Origin: Clarkia xantiana subsp. parviflora
Taxonomy: Eukaryota > Streptophyta > Magnoliopsida > Myrtales > Onagraceae
NCBI GenBank assembly: GCA_036873135.1
Contig: JAPTYO010000008.1
Location: 29,290,761-29,354,760, forward strand
Length of the DNA stretch: 64,000 nt
Direction of reading: 5' to 3'
In this document: positions 43,337 through 55,564 of the stretch, in pieces
Numbering within the stretch: position 1 is the stretch's first letter
Layout of the letters: each line of letters begins with the position of its first letter
Position numbers and translations under genes: made by a program
The notes under the pieces: model-generated
What the model was told of the DNA's origin: nothing
The model's database searches: none
The model's input: only the letters and a program-made list of their open reading frames with translations

Positions 43337-43470
43337 ATGGCTGAGGAATCATTATTTGTCTTATTCCATCTTAATAGATATCCGATGTATGCAATTCTTT
43401 CTCAAAATGTCATTGTCTCCTTGTTTATGCATGATTATCAATGTGTTAGTAACGAATTAATTACCTCAAG
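43337..43470 (+). pseudogene. Gag start of copy A (truncated)
   Basis: Open frame MAEESLFVLFHLNRYPMYAI then LSQNVIVSLFMHDYQCV. It aligns with the plus strand at 49650-49760 of copy C and with the minus strand at 45983-45870 of copy B. It stops matching at about 43460, where minus-strand copia sequence begins. This may be untranslated leader rather than true gag; the recognisable gag of the family begins with the frame seen at 60403 in E. Confidence 0.5.
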
Positions 43471-43474
43471 CAAT

Positions 43475-44130
43475 TCTTCGAGTGAGGTCCTTTCAACGCT
43501 TGTTGAACCGTTATTGGTTCATCAACAGAAGTTAGGGTAAATATTTCACCCTTCTCGATGGGATACTTCTTGGAAGAAGTTCGATGCCTTCGACTTCGTC
43601 TAGGCTCGTTAATCCCATCTTGAGTCTGAACTTTGCTCCCACTCAGAATAATGCTTTCTATCGGAGCATCACTCCCACTGGGAACAAGGGAAGTACTGGA
43701 ACCTTGACCTACAACTTTTCTTGGACGACCTCTCGATCTCGGAACCAAGTTGGTTAACCCACTCCCACTGGGAACAATGGGTAGTTGTGGCATTATTGGA
43801 TTTTAATCCAGCGGTTCGGCAACGTGATTATCAGGTTCAACTTGATTCGCAACTGCAGCAACAGTGATTTGTGTGGTAGGATTGTGTCCTCCTACTGGTT
43901 TTACTATGAAAATGTCCCCATCTCCATTTACCATTTCATTCACTTGCGTTGCTGCCTCAAATCTCCCACTCGAAGTAAGTGGGACCAGACTATCATCGTT
44001 ATCCTGCTCCAATTCGATCAAGATGTCGTCTGTTATATCTCACCAAGCGTTGAAAATTCGTCCTTAAGGCGTGTAACGTCTCATGTTCGACCACGACACC
44101 ATTATCACAAGCTAATTTAAACATGTGTCC
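43475..44130 (-). pseudogene. Copy B: integrase C-terminal/linker region
   Basis: Minus strand: IELEQDNDDSLVPLTSSGRF (44021-43960), SGLTNLVPRSRGRPRKVVGQ, TSSKKYPIEKGEIFTLTSVD and EPITVQQALKGPHSK, ending at 43475 where copy A begins. Copy C (51899-52470) and E (58513-58190) have the same region just before RT. The multiple frames and stops show it is dead. RT is missing. Confidence 0.7.
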
Positions 44131-45780
44131 TCTAAGAGTAGTCATCATACTCTCGGTTCAAATACATGTTTAATGCGCATGTTAATGTTGCATAATGATA
44201 AGAATTAACTCATTATCATTCCTTTTAGCTTTTATGGCGTCGTGTTTGATTGAATTTGTCGATGAAGTGTGTTATCGATGTGAATGTCTTGCCAAACTTC
44301 TTGCTCAAGGAATTTAATGGGAGAGTCATTTTATCGACATCATCATTTTCATTGGCTAATTCATCCCAAAGACTTGGTCATCTTTGAACTGTGCAATGGG
44401 CTTTTGCCTTATGCGTCAGTTTATGCTTTACGAGTTCGTGGTAGCTCGTGAAGCATACATCTTTTCATCGTGTAAGCATTGAATGAATTATTCCCAAAAA
44501 GAGGGAGGCTAATGAAAAATTCAGCATTCATCTAAAACACTTCATCATTAAATTCGTACTTTGAAAACGATGTGTTCCATCTTTCGAGGTACACGCGCAC
44601 GTGGCGCCTATTTCAGGTTTAATCCATGGTATAAATTGTTTCGTTTTCAAAATTCAATTTAATTTAATCCAATTGGTTTCGCACTTGTTCATCGTTACGA
44701 AATTTATATAATGGAGTACTAACTAATAAGAAATACTAAATCTTTCGATCTAGCTACGCAATCGATAGGTTTATTCATTCCAGTTATCCCGACTGAGATG
44801 ACGGAGTATGTGTGTTGTTTTGTTTCATTCAGGCTCTTTTACCAGGCTGAAAAAAAAAATCGGTTCCAAACCCGTGGGTATGAATTTTCGTTTCGGATCG
44901 TTCCCTTTTTACTGGGCCGTTAAATTGATAAGAAAATTGTGCTACGAATAGAGCTACAGTTACTTTATTCAATAACTCCGAATCTCAAAATAACAAATAT
45001 TTTAGTAACTAAACAAACATCGAACGATAAATGACAATGGTATGGTTCTTGATCTGAAAGTCGCGTATTTGATCCATGCTTGTCGCACACATAATCGAGA
45101 ACTTTGAGTCATGTTGAACATCACACCTGAGTAAATTCACAAGTGAATCACATCAAATGATTTGTGTCTGTATAAAACATTTTCCAGCTTTATACTCATG
45201 ACATACGAGGCATTCTTGGGACGCACTTTATCAATGGGGTTTAACCCACCGGATTATCGTATTGGATCTATTCGGTCCGGTTCTCTTCTTGACATGCGGA
45301 TCATGGTTGACTTCTTTCGAACCACTATGGTGAGCAGAGAAGGTTGTCCCTTTATTGCTATGTTTACTGTACTTGACTAGACTCATGGTAAGTGAGTCCC
45401 GTCAACATCAGACAACCATATACATATTTTCCATGTTGACCTTTCATCGCGAAGGTCTCGAGCGGCTTTTACACTAGCATCCATGGAAAGAGAGAAGACC
45501 TTCACATTCAACCAAGACATTTCTAGCTTTAGCATCCTCGCTTCCACCGAGGCGGAAGCAAAGGGATACCAAGCTGTAACATTGTCTGGTTGCAATTGAA
45601 GTCTTCTTCAACCCCTTGTGACTAAGGTCGAATGTATCACCACATACGCGTTCAGATCATCTAAGAACCTACTCCCATTCTTGGGGAAACAAATTATCAC
45701 ATTCATCTCTCATTGTCAAAATTATACATACTACAATATTCACTTGTAGTTGTTATCTCCGCTTTTCGGAATCGTAGCAG
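44131..45780 (-). mobile_element. Copy B: unrecognised interior
   Basis: About 1.65 kb between the linker and the gag start of copy B, where gag, protease and integrase core should lie. No such motif could be read on either strand. A minus-strand frame at 45595-45383 (WYPFASASVEARMLKLEMSW) is unidentified. The stretch may be strongly decayed or foreign. Confidence 0.4.
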
Positions 45781-47117
45781 AGAGTTCAACACATACTCCT
45801 TTTATTCATCATAATCCATACCATCAAGATTGCGAGGAATATCGAATCGCACTCATTCAACCAATTTATACGAACACATTGATAATCATGCATAATCAGG
45901 GAGACAATAACATTTCGAGAAATAATTGCATACATCGGATATCTTTTAAGATGGAATACGACAAATAATGATTCCTCAGCCATCTAAACCAACCGACCGC
46001 CAGTAAACCGAGGGAAGGGGGTTCGTGAAAGAGTTCACATTACCGTCGTCTTCAATCCAATAGATAAGTCTCTTAAAAATGTTTTTATTCACAAATTACT
46101 GGAACGGGAACTTTGAAATAAGCATACCCGATCTTGGCTTTCCCAAGACCCTTTTGCATTTAAAAAGTTCTGATGAACTTACGCATGCCTATATAATTAT
46201 ACTTCATTAGTGAATTATCATAGCAAGCCAAAATTCATCAACCAAACCACACATCATGCATACGCGTCATGCTTTTAATGTTCCGAGGAACTCATGCTAG
46301 CATATCTATAATTCTACTTTCCAAGTAAACTATCACATGCAGTTACATCCTCAACATTCAAGCATACGTGTCATACATGAAAACTTCCACATCAATCATG
46401 CATATTTGGCGACTGGCTTTTGTTTTTAAAACTTTAAAATATTAGGGGTTGACTTTCAATTACAATTAATCATGCGTGTTTCTAGACATGAATCCTAGGC
46501 AATCGCAACCATCACAGCATGTCTGTCCTAGTACACAAACCATATATTTAACCAGGGCTCCGCCCCCAACATCCAGCTAGTTTGACGTAGTCAAGACAAC
46601 AGTTCTAATAAATATATGTGACAAAAAGTAAACAATTGCAATTCAGCCCTCTAATTAATCGAGTCCCTAAATCATGCATTTCCGAGATCCATCCTCATAA
46701 TCGAAACTAGGCATTAAGGTTTAATCAAAAACATGAAAGTTTTAAACCTTCGAGCACTGTGTAGACTAATTAAAGTTAAAAAACATTTGGATTTTAAAAC
46801 TTAACCATCCTATTTTATTAATTGACTTGATTCGATTTTGAAAAAAAAAAACCGGTTCGGTTCAGTCCATTAAATCCGGTTCGGTTCAGTTTTATTTTCA
46901 AAATTTTGTTCGGTCCGAACCGGTCCAATAAAATAGGGTTCGGTTCAACACACAAAACCGGTTTGGTTAGGTCCACTTAGTTACCCCAGTTCGACCCAAC
47001 CCGGCTAGGTCGAACCGATTAAGAAAATCCGGTTTGGTTTTATTCTTATCCGGTTTAGCAAATTGGACTGGCCCATTAATCACATAGGGTTGAGCCGAAA
47101 TAATCTTGTGGGCTAAG
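45781..47117 (-). mobile_element. Copy B: leader and gag start, minus strand
   Basis: Inverted counterpart of 42174-43460. It holds the frame MAEESLFVVFHLKRYPMYAI on the minus strand (45983-45870), the GCATGAT-rich stretch, the CCGGTT island (46845-47085) and half of the leader hairpin (CTTAGCCCACAAG at the 47117 end). It is interrupted at 47117/47118 by the LTR of copy C. Confidence 0.75.
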
Positions 47118-47687
47118 TGTTAGCATATGGTGACGTGGCGCCGTAAATGGTAGCCCGTTAATATTAATGATATTACCTAAGACAATTGGGTAAATGTCAC
47201 ATTAAGTTAATTGGGCTCGACCCAATTCCTAATTGACATGGGAGGCCCAAAATTGGGCCTCCCTCCTTTAATAGGTTCGGCCGAACCCTATACCACATTG
47301 GTTGGAGTGGACTTTTGTCCACTCCAAGAATCCTATATATAGGGGAGTCTCCTAAGGGTTTTACACATCAAGTAATTCATAAGTCCCTCCATTGAGGAAC
47401 TTGAGAGAAACCCTCTCACCCCTTAGTAGAGATTTCGGCACAACATAATCAGTCTGAGGTTCTGTCCCCGTTGATGAATCGATCTGAGGATTTGCTGTGG
47501 AGCTTATACCGCGTAGGACTTCTTCTCACGAAGAACTTGTACGGGTTCCGACCGGAGGATCAGAACTCCCTCCACATCGTTCTTGGGCAGGAAAGCTATT
47601 GAGGTATGTGTACATTATTCCGCTGCGTAATTAGTTTACTTGCATGTACACGTTTAGCATTCCGTAGTATCACGTCCCCGTAATTCA
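47118..47687 (+). repeat. 5' LTR of copia copy C
   Basis: TGTTAGCATATGGTGACG ... TAATTCA, ~570 bp, TATA box CCTATATATAGGGG (47332-47345), palindrome GGAGGCCCAAAATTGGGCCT CC at 47241-47262. Preceded by CTAAG (candidate TSD). The matching 3' LTR was not found. Confidence 0.85.
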
Positions 47688-47691
47688 ATAG

Positions 47692-47703
47692 TGGTATCAG
47701 AGC
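47692..47703 (+). other. Primer binding site of copy C
   Basis: TGGTATCAGAGC, initiator tRNA-Met type. Confidence 0.9.
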
Positions 47704-49669
47704 AAGATTAGAAGTTCTTAAATTTTTTATAAACTGATATTCTTGAAGTTTTATAAAAAACCGAAATTTTTCATCATGAACACCGAAATCTTTAAACATA
47801 ATTTCATGTTTTTTTATCTTTGAAAACTTAAAATTTTCGGATTATACATGTTTTTAAAGATTGGTGCCGAAATTTTAGTTTAAATCTAAGTTTGATGTTC
47901 ATGATCTTCAAGAACACGATGAGTTTTATCAAGAACAATATTTGGATTCATGATCAAGATAGTGTTTGATCTTAAAATTTGACAACTTTTTCCAATTTCT
48001 TGTTTTTGGCCGAAAAACCTAGTTGCATATTAGGTAAAAAAATTAATTTTCTTGGGCACCAAGTAATTAAAATTTCGGCCAAAATTATAATAGATATAGG
48101 TTGCCATATTTTAATTTTAATTAAAGGTAACTACATATCTATAAATTGGAAAATATTGATAGGTTCACATTATTATATTGAAATATATATTAACTATCAA
48201 TATATATAGACAAAGATAGGGTTAATATATATTGATAGATTTAGTTGCTATAAAAGATTAAGAAAATACATTGTCTCTATATATTTTATCCCTAAACATA
48301 AATATTTGACAATATATATATATATTGGCCGAATATTTTTATATATATATTTATTGTTGATTGATTTACATCTTAAAGATAGAATCTTGACAATATTTAT
48401 ATATATATATATGTATAAGTGCCGAATTTATATATATATATATATAGCAATATTGGAAATTATTTTATATAATTAAAATTTCTTGTGGGCTAAGTTAAGT
48501 TTTTGTTGGTTATCAAAACTCTATTTAGCCCAAGAGAAATAATTCGGCCGAACCCTAGGGTTTATGGTTCGGTCCAATTGCTAAACCGATACGGGTTAAA
48601 CCTATCCGGGTTTTCTTAATCGGGTGGACCTTTTCGGGTCGGGTCAAACCGGAGCAATTAAATAGAACCTAACCAAACCGGTTTCGAGTGATGAACCGAA
48701 ACATAATCTTATTTTATTGAACCGTTTCGGACCAAACCAGATTTTTAAAATAGGACCGACTTGAACCGGATTTTAAATTGGACCGAACCAAATTTAAAAA
48801 AAAAAAATTCAGAAATTTTAAATGTTCAATAAAATAGGATGTCAAATTTTAAATCCAAAATGTTTTCAAACTTTCAAATTAGCCTAAACAATGTTCTTAG
48901 GGTTTGCGTTTTAACACGTTTTCGGTTAAAACCCTAATGCCTGGTTACGATTATGGGGATGGATCTCGGTTATGCATGTTTTTGGGACTGGATTAAATTA
49001 GTGGGCTGAATTGCAATTGTTTACTTTCTGCAACATATATTAGAAATGTCGTCTTGACTTCGTCAAACTAGCAGGATAATATATTACGAGCATTGAGCTC
49101 TGGGATTTAAATATATGGTTTGCGCAACAGGATAGACATGCTATGCTGATTGTAAGTGCCTAGAATACATGTCTAGAAATTTCGCATGATTGATTGTAAG
49201 CATGAATTGCAAAACAGCCCCTAATATTTTCAAAACGTTTCAAAACCGAAAATTCCAGTCGCCAATTATGCTTGAAGTGTGCGGAAGTTGCATGTTTTGA
49301 CACGTATGCTAGAATGTTCAGGACTGAAAGCATGTGATAATTTACTTTACGTAGAATTATGTATGCTAGGAACATTAGATGCATGACGCGTAAGCATTTT
49401 GTTTGGTTTGTTCGATGTTTATGGCGTGATATAGTATTATGCATGCGTAAATTATCAGATAATTTTTCAAAAATCAAAAGGGCATTGGGAGAGCCAAGAT
49501 CGGGTATGCTTATTTGAAAATTCCCGTTCCGGTAATTTGCAATATAATAACCGTTTTCAAAAGACTAATCTATTAGATTGAACACGACGGTAGTTTGAAC
49601 TCTTTCACGGACCCCCTTCCCTCGGTTTACTGGCGGTCGGTTTCGTCTTGATGACTGAGGGATCACTAT
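47704..49669 (+). mobile_element. Long leader of copy C
   Basis: About 2 kb, non-coding, same module order as copy A: GGCCGAA words, AT-rich part, hairpin 48487-48531, CCGGTT island 48560-48790, then the GCATG-rich stretch. Confidence 0.7.
48487..48531 (+). ncRNA. Conserved leader hairpin (copy C)
   Basis: GGGCTAAGTTAAGTTTTT pairs with CAAAACTCTATTTAGCCC, the loop being GTTGGTTAT. Equivalent to 42139-42182. Confidence 0.5.
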
Positions 49670-51250
49670 TTGTTGTGTTCCATCTTAATAGATAATCCGA
49701 TGTTTGCAATTCTGTCAAAATGTCATTGTCTTCCCAACCTTGAATTATTACCAATGAATAGATGTCATTACCATGTGAATAAATTGAGACGAATTATGAC
49801 TCGTGGAAAACGCGTCGTTACCATATTGGAGGGACAAGGTCTAATTGACCACATTCAAATAACCATGAACTGCCCGACTGCCGGATTAACTAAAGATCTA
49901 GCATTCGCTCATTTTCAATGTGAGCAAGATGACAAGAAAGCAAAGGAGATGATACTGTCTGAAATGTCACATGATTTCTCTGACAAGTATAAGGATGATC
50001 CGACATCGAAAGACATCTGGGATGCCCTCTTTCTGAAATATGGAAGTGGCATGGCAGTTACACTGCACCCACTGATACCAACATTAGAAACCTGTCTAAA
50101 CAACAACAATAAGAGCGTGCTTGAAAAAGTTTACGGTCTCCTTCGCTTGTTCAAACCATTGGAGGATGACAATCAAATGGCTGAATGGGATAAAATCCAG
50201 GCCATAATTGGGGTTACCTCGAAATCTTGGAGAGCAGCCAAGGCTATATTGACTGTTAGCAGTTCCGTGCTTGATCTTGCATCTGTCCTGAATATAATCG
50301 AGATGGAGGAAACTCAATTAACTTCGGTATTGAAAGAACCGAATATGGCAGGACAAGCTGGCCATAAGAAAAGGAAATTCAGGAACAAGGGAACAAAACA
50401 ACAAGAAGTCGACAGTAAAACGTTGACTACGCCTAAACAAGACAGTCCCAGATTAAAATCTGAGATAATATGCGGGAATTCCAGCCCATGCCGAATAAGC
50501 GATGGTGCAGGATCCAGCGAATCGCACCCTGAAAAGGTACGCAACTTTGGTTATGTAAAGGAAACTTTAGTTTCCTCAACCGTCATGTTAACTGACTCAA
50601 ACCCATCTTGGATTCTTGATTCAGGTGCAACGGACCACATAGCCAACGACAAAGATCTATTTGCCAAGTTTAGACGGTTACCAGAGGATTCTAAAATGAT
50701 ATACATTGGCGACAACTCACAAGTTGAAGTCAAAGGAGTAGGAAATTGCAAATTGCCAATGGGCAATGGCAAATCCTTAGTTCTTGATAATGTCCTTTTT
50801 GCTCCTAGAATCCATAGAAATGTTGTTTCTGTTTCTACTCTTATGAATAAAAACTCTGCTTTATCATTTGAGAGATCCTTGGTTCGCATAAATAAAGGGA
50901 ATAATTTATTTGGATATGCATTTTCCTCTAATGGTCTATTTATCATGGATTTGAATGGTAATGTAAATTCGTGTAGAATGTATGCAATGTCCTCCGAAGA
51001 AGCAGAAACTGACGCGACCGGATGGCATTCGCGGCTTGGACATATAGGCTATGACAGAGTTCAATCGTTGGCACGACGAGGGCTCTTGCCCGGAACAAAC
51101 AACCTGGTAAAACACACTTGTCATGACTGTCTAGCCGGAAAATCCACCGGCAAGCCATTCAGAGAAGCAAAACGAGCAGAATTCCCATTGCAAATAATAC
51201 ATTCAGACGTATGTGGACCAATGAACGTAATTGCTAGAAATGGAAAATGA
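49670..51250 (+). pseudogene. Copy C gag, protease and integrase zinc finger
   Basis: One frame of 526 codons; the true start is unclear and the first ~40 codons are probably leader. Gag (UBN2-type): GLIDHIQITMNCPTAGLTKD, SKDIWDALFLKYGSG, ETCLNNNNKSVLEKVYGLL. The CCHC knuckle normally found here is not visible (around 50400-50520). Protease: WILDSGATDHIAND. Integrase: WHSRLGHIGYDRVQSLARRG ... CHDCLAGKSTGKPF and HSDVCGPMNV (first catalytic Asp). The frame ends at a TGA (51248-51250) inside integrase, after NGK; reading continues in the same frame. Confidence 0.88.
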
Positions 51251-52474
51251 TACTTCATAACTTTCATTGACGACTACACCGGATTCGGGTTTACTCATTT
51301 GATTACTCGTAAATCAGAAGCTATAGATTGCTTCAAAAGTTTTCTTAAGTTCGTAGAGAATCAACAGGAGCGAAAGGTTTAAACCCTACGCACTGACAGA
51401 GGTGGAGAATATCTCTCTAATGAGTTTGATAAGTTGTGCAAAGAAAGTGGGATCGCCCATCAAACGACGATCCCCAACACACCACAACAGAATGGTGTGG
51501 CTGAACGTCGTAATCGAACTCTCCTTGACATGGTTAGAACCATGATGTCACAAGCACAATTGCCAATCTCTTATTGGGGAGACGCGTTGCTTGCTGCCAC
51601 TCATGTAGTAAACCTTGTCCCATCAAAAGCAGTTAATACAACACCGTATGAGCTATGGAATGATAGAGAGTTAAATCTTACCAGACTGCGACCTTGGGGG
51701 TGCGCAGCTTACACACATACAACTGACAACCGTTTTAGCAAGTTAGGCCCCAGAGGACTTAAAAGTATCTTTATAAGATAATCTGAGAACTCAAAAGGTT
51801 ATGTATTTGTGTCAACTCTCGAAAACGGTAATGTGTACGAACATGAGTCCAGAGACGTCACTTTTCTTGAGAACGGATTTCCAACGCTAAGAGAAATAAA
51901 AACAGACCAAGTCCTGATCGAACTAGAACAAGATGACGATGATTCTCAGGTCCCACTTTCTTCGAGTGGGAGATTGCCACAGCAACAACTGATTCGGTTA
52001 ATGAGGATGAAATCCCCATAATAAATCCAGTGGGAGCGCTCACTCCCCCCAAACACAAATCACTATTGCTGGGAATGCGAATCAAGTAGAAACTGATAAT
52101 CATATTATACAACTACCTATTGTTCCCATTGTTCCAAGTGGGAGCAGATTTATCACATCGGTTCTAGGTCCTAGCGATCAAAGAACTAATCTCGGAGATG
52201 AAATCCCGAGACGAAGAGGTCGTCCGAGGAAAGTTGTTGTTCAAAGTTCTAGTACCGCTATCATTCCCAGTGGGAGTAATGCTCCGACAAGAAGCATTAT
52301 TCCAAGTGGGAGTATGGATCAGACTTAAAATGGGACAAATGAGCCTAGACGCAGTCAAAGACAACGAACTTCTCCCAAGAAGTATCCCATTGAGAGAGGA
52401 GATATTTTCACTCTCACGTATGTTGATGAACCGGTAACGGTTAAACAAGAAATTGAAGGACCTCAAGCAAAAGA
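51251..52474 (+). pseudogene. Copy C integrase core and linker
   Basis: Same frame as the preceding part, with stops at 51379 (ERKV*TLRTDRG) and 51779 (SIFIR*SENSKG) and more after 52010. Catalytic core: [52 protein letters not shown]. The linker contains LIELEQDDDDSQVPLSSSG and SPKKYPIERGDIFTLTYVDE. Confidence 0.85.
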
Positions 52475-53425
52475 ATGGAGAAAACAATGGAGGATGAAAT
52501 AGCCTCAATGAAAGGTAATTCAGTATGGTCTTTAGTTGATTTACCTGCTGACCGCAGAGCTATAGGAGCAATGTGGGTTTTGAAACTTAAACTCACTGCT
52601 GATGGAGAAGTCGAGCAATACAAAGCTCGATTGGTTGCGAAAGGATATACCCAAATTCACGGAGTAGACTTTTATGAAACATACTCACCAACTGTGCATT
52701 ATACCACAGTAAGGGCCCTCCTTGCCCTTGTTGCAAGCCTCGTTTTAGAGCTGCACCAAATGGATGTTAAGACCGCATTCCTCCACGGAAACCTGGAGGA
52801 AGAGATCTGTATGGAGCAACCATAGAGTTTTATTACTCCTGTCAAAGACCGTAAAGTTTAGAAACTCCAAAGATCTATTTACGGTCTGAAACAATCGTCT
52901 CGGCAATGGTATCACAGATTCCACGAGGAAATCGTTGGAAACGGATTTGTGAACCTTCACGAGGATCCCTGCGTTTACACCAAGACCTCCGGGTCTAATT
53001 ATGTCATCATAACCTTATACGTAGATGACATACTCATTGCTGCAAACGATGTGAGTTTCATGAATAAATCAAAGTCCTGGTTAGCATCAACATTTGAGAT
53101 GAAAAACATGGGAGAGGCCACTTACATATTAGGCATTAGAATTGTTTGAGATCGTGCTGCCTGGACATTGTGTCTGTCTCAAGAATCTTATATCAACAAA
53201 CTGTTGAAAAGATTCAGAATGCTCGATGCCAAACCCGTGGATACACCGGTTGTATTCGGGTGCGCGCTGTCAAAGCGTGATAGCCCGAAGAATCAGCAGG
53301 AGCGTGAACAGATGAATGATGCAGTATATAAGCATGGTAGGAAGTCTCATGTATGCCATGCTATGTACTCGGCCGGATATCTGTTAGGCTGTGGGCCTAG
53401 TAGCAAGATTCCAGTCAGATCCTAG
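52475..53425 (+). pseudogene. Copy C reverse transcriptase
   Basis: Copia RT: NSVWSLVDLPADRRAIGAMW, YKARLVAKGYTQIHGVDFYE, HQMDVKTAFLHGNLEEEICM, catalytic ITLYVDDILIAANDV (near 53010). Stops at 52823 (MEQP*SFIT) and 53147 (RIV*DRAA), and a frameshift between about 53330 and 53400. Confidence 0.9.
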
Positions 53426-53990
53426 TTATCAACATTTAAAGGTCGTAAAACGAATTATAAGATATCTGAAAGGTACTGCCGACTATGTTCTGTGCTATAA
53501 GGGCAAGCAAATAGAATTGACCGGTTATAGTGACGCCGACCACGGTGGCGATCCGGATGATCGTAAGTCCACCACAGGAGGAGTTTTCCTCCTTGCTAAT
53601 TCTGCCATATCATGGGTAAGCAAGAAGCAATCATGTGTCGCGCTTTCCACTATGGAATCAGAATTCGTTGCCCTTTCCAAATACGCACAAGAAGCGGTCT
53701 GGCTGAAAAGGATTCTTACTGCATTAATTGGCACTGGCAAGGAGAGTAAACCCGTAAAGGTATACTCCGACAGTCAAGCAGCCATTGCAGTAGTTAAGAA
53801 TCCAAAGTACCACAGTAGAACCAAACACATCGATGTGAAATACAATTATGCTAAATATGTTCTGGAAGACAATATAATCACTTTAGAATACTTGTCCACA
53901 GACAAAATGGTCGCGGACCCATTGACTAAGCCATTACGTCGAGAGATTTTTGAAAAGCACGTAAAACTGCTTGGATTACGTAGGGCTTAA
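53391..53990 (+). pseudogene. Copy C RNase H
   Basis: Complete copia RNase H block: HLKVVKRIIRYLKGTADYVL, TGYSDADHGGDPDDRKSTTG, SCVALSTMESEFVALSKYAQ, VYSDSQAAIAVVKNPKYHSR, TKHIDVKYNYAKY, DKMVADPLTKPLRREIFEKH. Open to the natural stop at 53988-53990. This domain itself looks intact. Confidence 0.9.
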
Positions 53991-54889
53991 TAAGTGGCTT
54001 GTATAAGTGATATAATTTTGACTTTTGAAATAATATTTCAATTGAATAAAAGAATTTCAAATTGAGTATATGATCCATCGACGTCATAATGATAAATAAC
54101 ATCGGATTTTACGGTCTATAAACTAAGTCGTAGGAAGAGGTAAAATTCTTCCACCAAAATTATGTCGAATGTGAACCAGGCCTCGTCACACAGGCACGGT
54201 CATCTTGTAGGATAGGGGGACCTCTACCACAACAAGATTGGCTAATAACCATGGGGATAAACCTGGTTAAACGAAACGATAACTTTGTCACGCCTAAAAG
54301 CATGACTTGATCTTCGTTTTGTAAAATCGCCGTGTTGGACTATGTCCATCATTAAAATCACATTCAGGGCCAGATGAAAGATTGTGAGATAGCATGATTG
54401 ACATATCCCATCCCTGGCTTGTCCAGGTGTGCTATCGACGCGTGCTTCATACTGCGCGTGCCATGTTCGACCACAGGGTCATGCTCGGTTGTGCTAGCTA
54501 GAATCCTTGTGATTCAAAGGGCACATACTTCTTCACCTTGAGCTTGTGATTGATCCCGGGTGCCATATGAAGAGGCGCCCAAAGTATCCTCTCGGACTCG
54601 GAATTCATACCTAAGGCCAGACTCAATGTTCGCTTCCCAGCGTATGAGCGTAGTGCTGAAGAAAAAGGCCAAGTGACCACGTCTTTGGAAACCGATTGAG
54701 TTTGACTAAGGGTACGAGGGATGGGGATGGTCATGTTCACCTATAATTCACCGACTCTTGTGTTCACTAGGTGGCCACCAACCAAATAGTAGTTGAAAGT
54801 TGTGAACACTTGTACGGATGCCCTGGAGAAGTATTAAACTAGGAAATTGGAGAATTATCAGTTGACCAAGGATACAGTGCAGTACATAT
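53991..54889 (+). mobile_element. Copy C 3' untranslated region (truncated)
   Basis: Homologous to 56119-56995 after copy D. Shared phrases include GTCGAATGTG, CCAGCCTCGTCACACA, ATGATCCCGGGTGC and GGATGCCCTGGAGAAGT. It ends near 54889 in the phrase ACCAAGGATACA, where RT sequence of copy D begins. Confidence 0.75.
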
Positions 54890-55545
54890 TTTGTTTTTAA
54901 CAGAATTGACACGAAAACCTGGAGGAAGAGATCTATATGGAGCAACCGGAGGGTTTCATTACCCCTGGAAACGAACGTACAGTTTGTAAACTCCAAAGAT
55001 CAATCTATGGTTTTAAATAATCATATCGGCAATGGTACCGCAGGTTGCACAAGGAAATCGTTGGCAACAGATTCGTGAATCTTCACGAGGATCCATGCGG
55101 TTACACTAAGACCTATGGGTCAAATTACATTATCTTGACGTTGTACGTCGATGACACACTTATTGCCGCGAATGATGTAAGCCACATGAATGAATCAAAG
55201 TCCTGGCTAGCATTTGTATTAGAGATGAAAGACATGGGAGAAGCCACGTACATCTTAGGCATTAAGATTGTTAGGGATCGGGCTTCTCGGAAACTGTGTC
55301 TTTCCCAACAAGCATATATCAACAAATTTTTGAGAAGATTTAATCTGCAAGATGCTAAACCCGTGGACACGCCGGTAATTTTTGGGTGCGTGCTGTCGAA
55401 GCGTAAGGGCCCAAAAGACCAGGCGGAGCGTGAACAGATGAAGAGTGCATAGTACCTCAATATGGTTGGTAGTTTGATGTATGTCATGCAATGAAACCCG
55501 TCCAGATATCTGTTACGTTGTGGCCTTAGTAGCACATTTCCGATA
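54890..55545 (+). pseudogene. Copy D reverse transcriptase fragment
   Basis: Starts within RT at ENLEEEIYMEQPEGFITPGN-like codons (54915-54970) and covers NLHEDPCGYTKTYGSNYIIL, catalytic LTLYVDDTLIAANDV and GEATYILGIKIVRDRAS. Stops at 55017 and 55450 and indels after it. The N-terminal RT, integrase, protease and gag are absent. Confidence 0.85.
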
Positions 55546-55564
55546 AGACCCTAGATATCAACAT

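Noticed and set aside
43337..43540. Small gene MAEESLFVLFHL
   Set aside because: Repeated in B and C at the same leader position and truncated at an inversion; part of the copia leader or gag start, not a gene.
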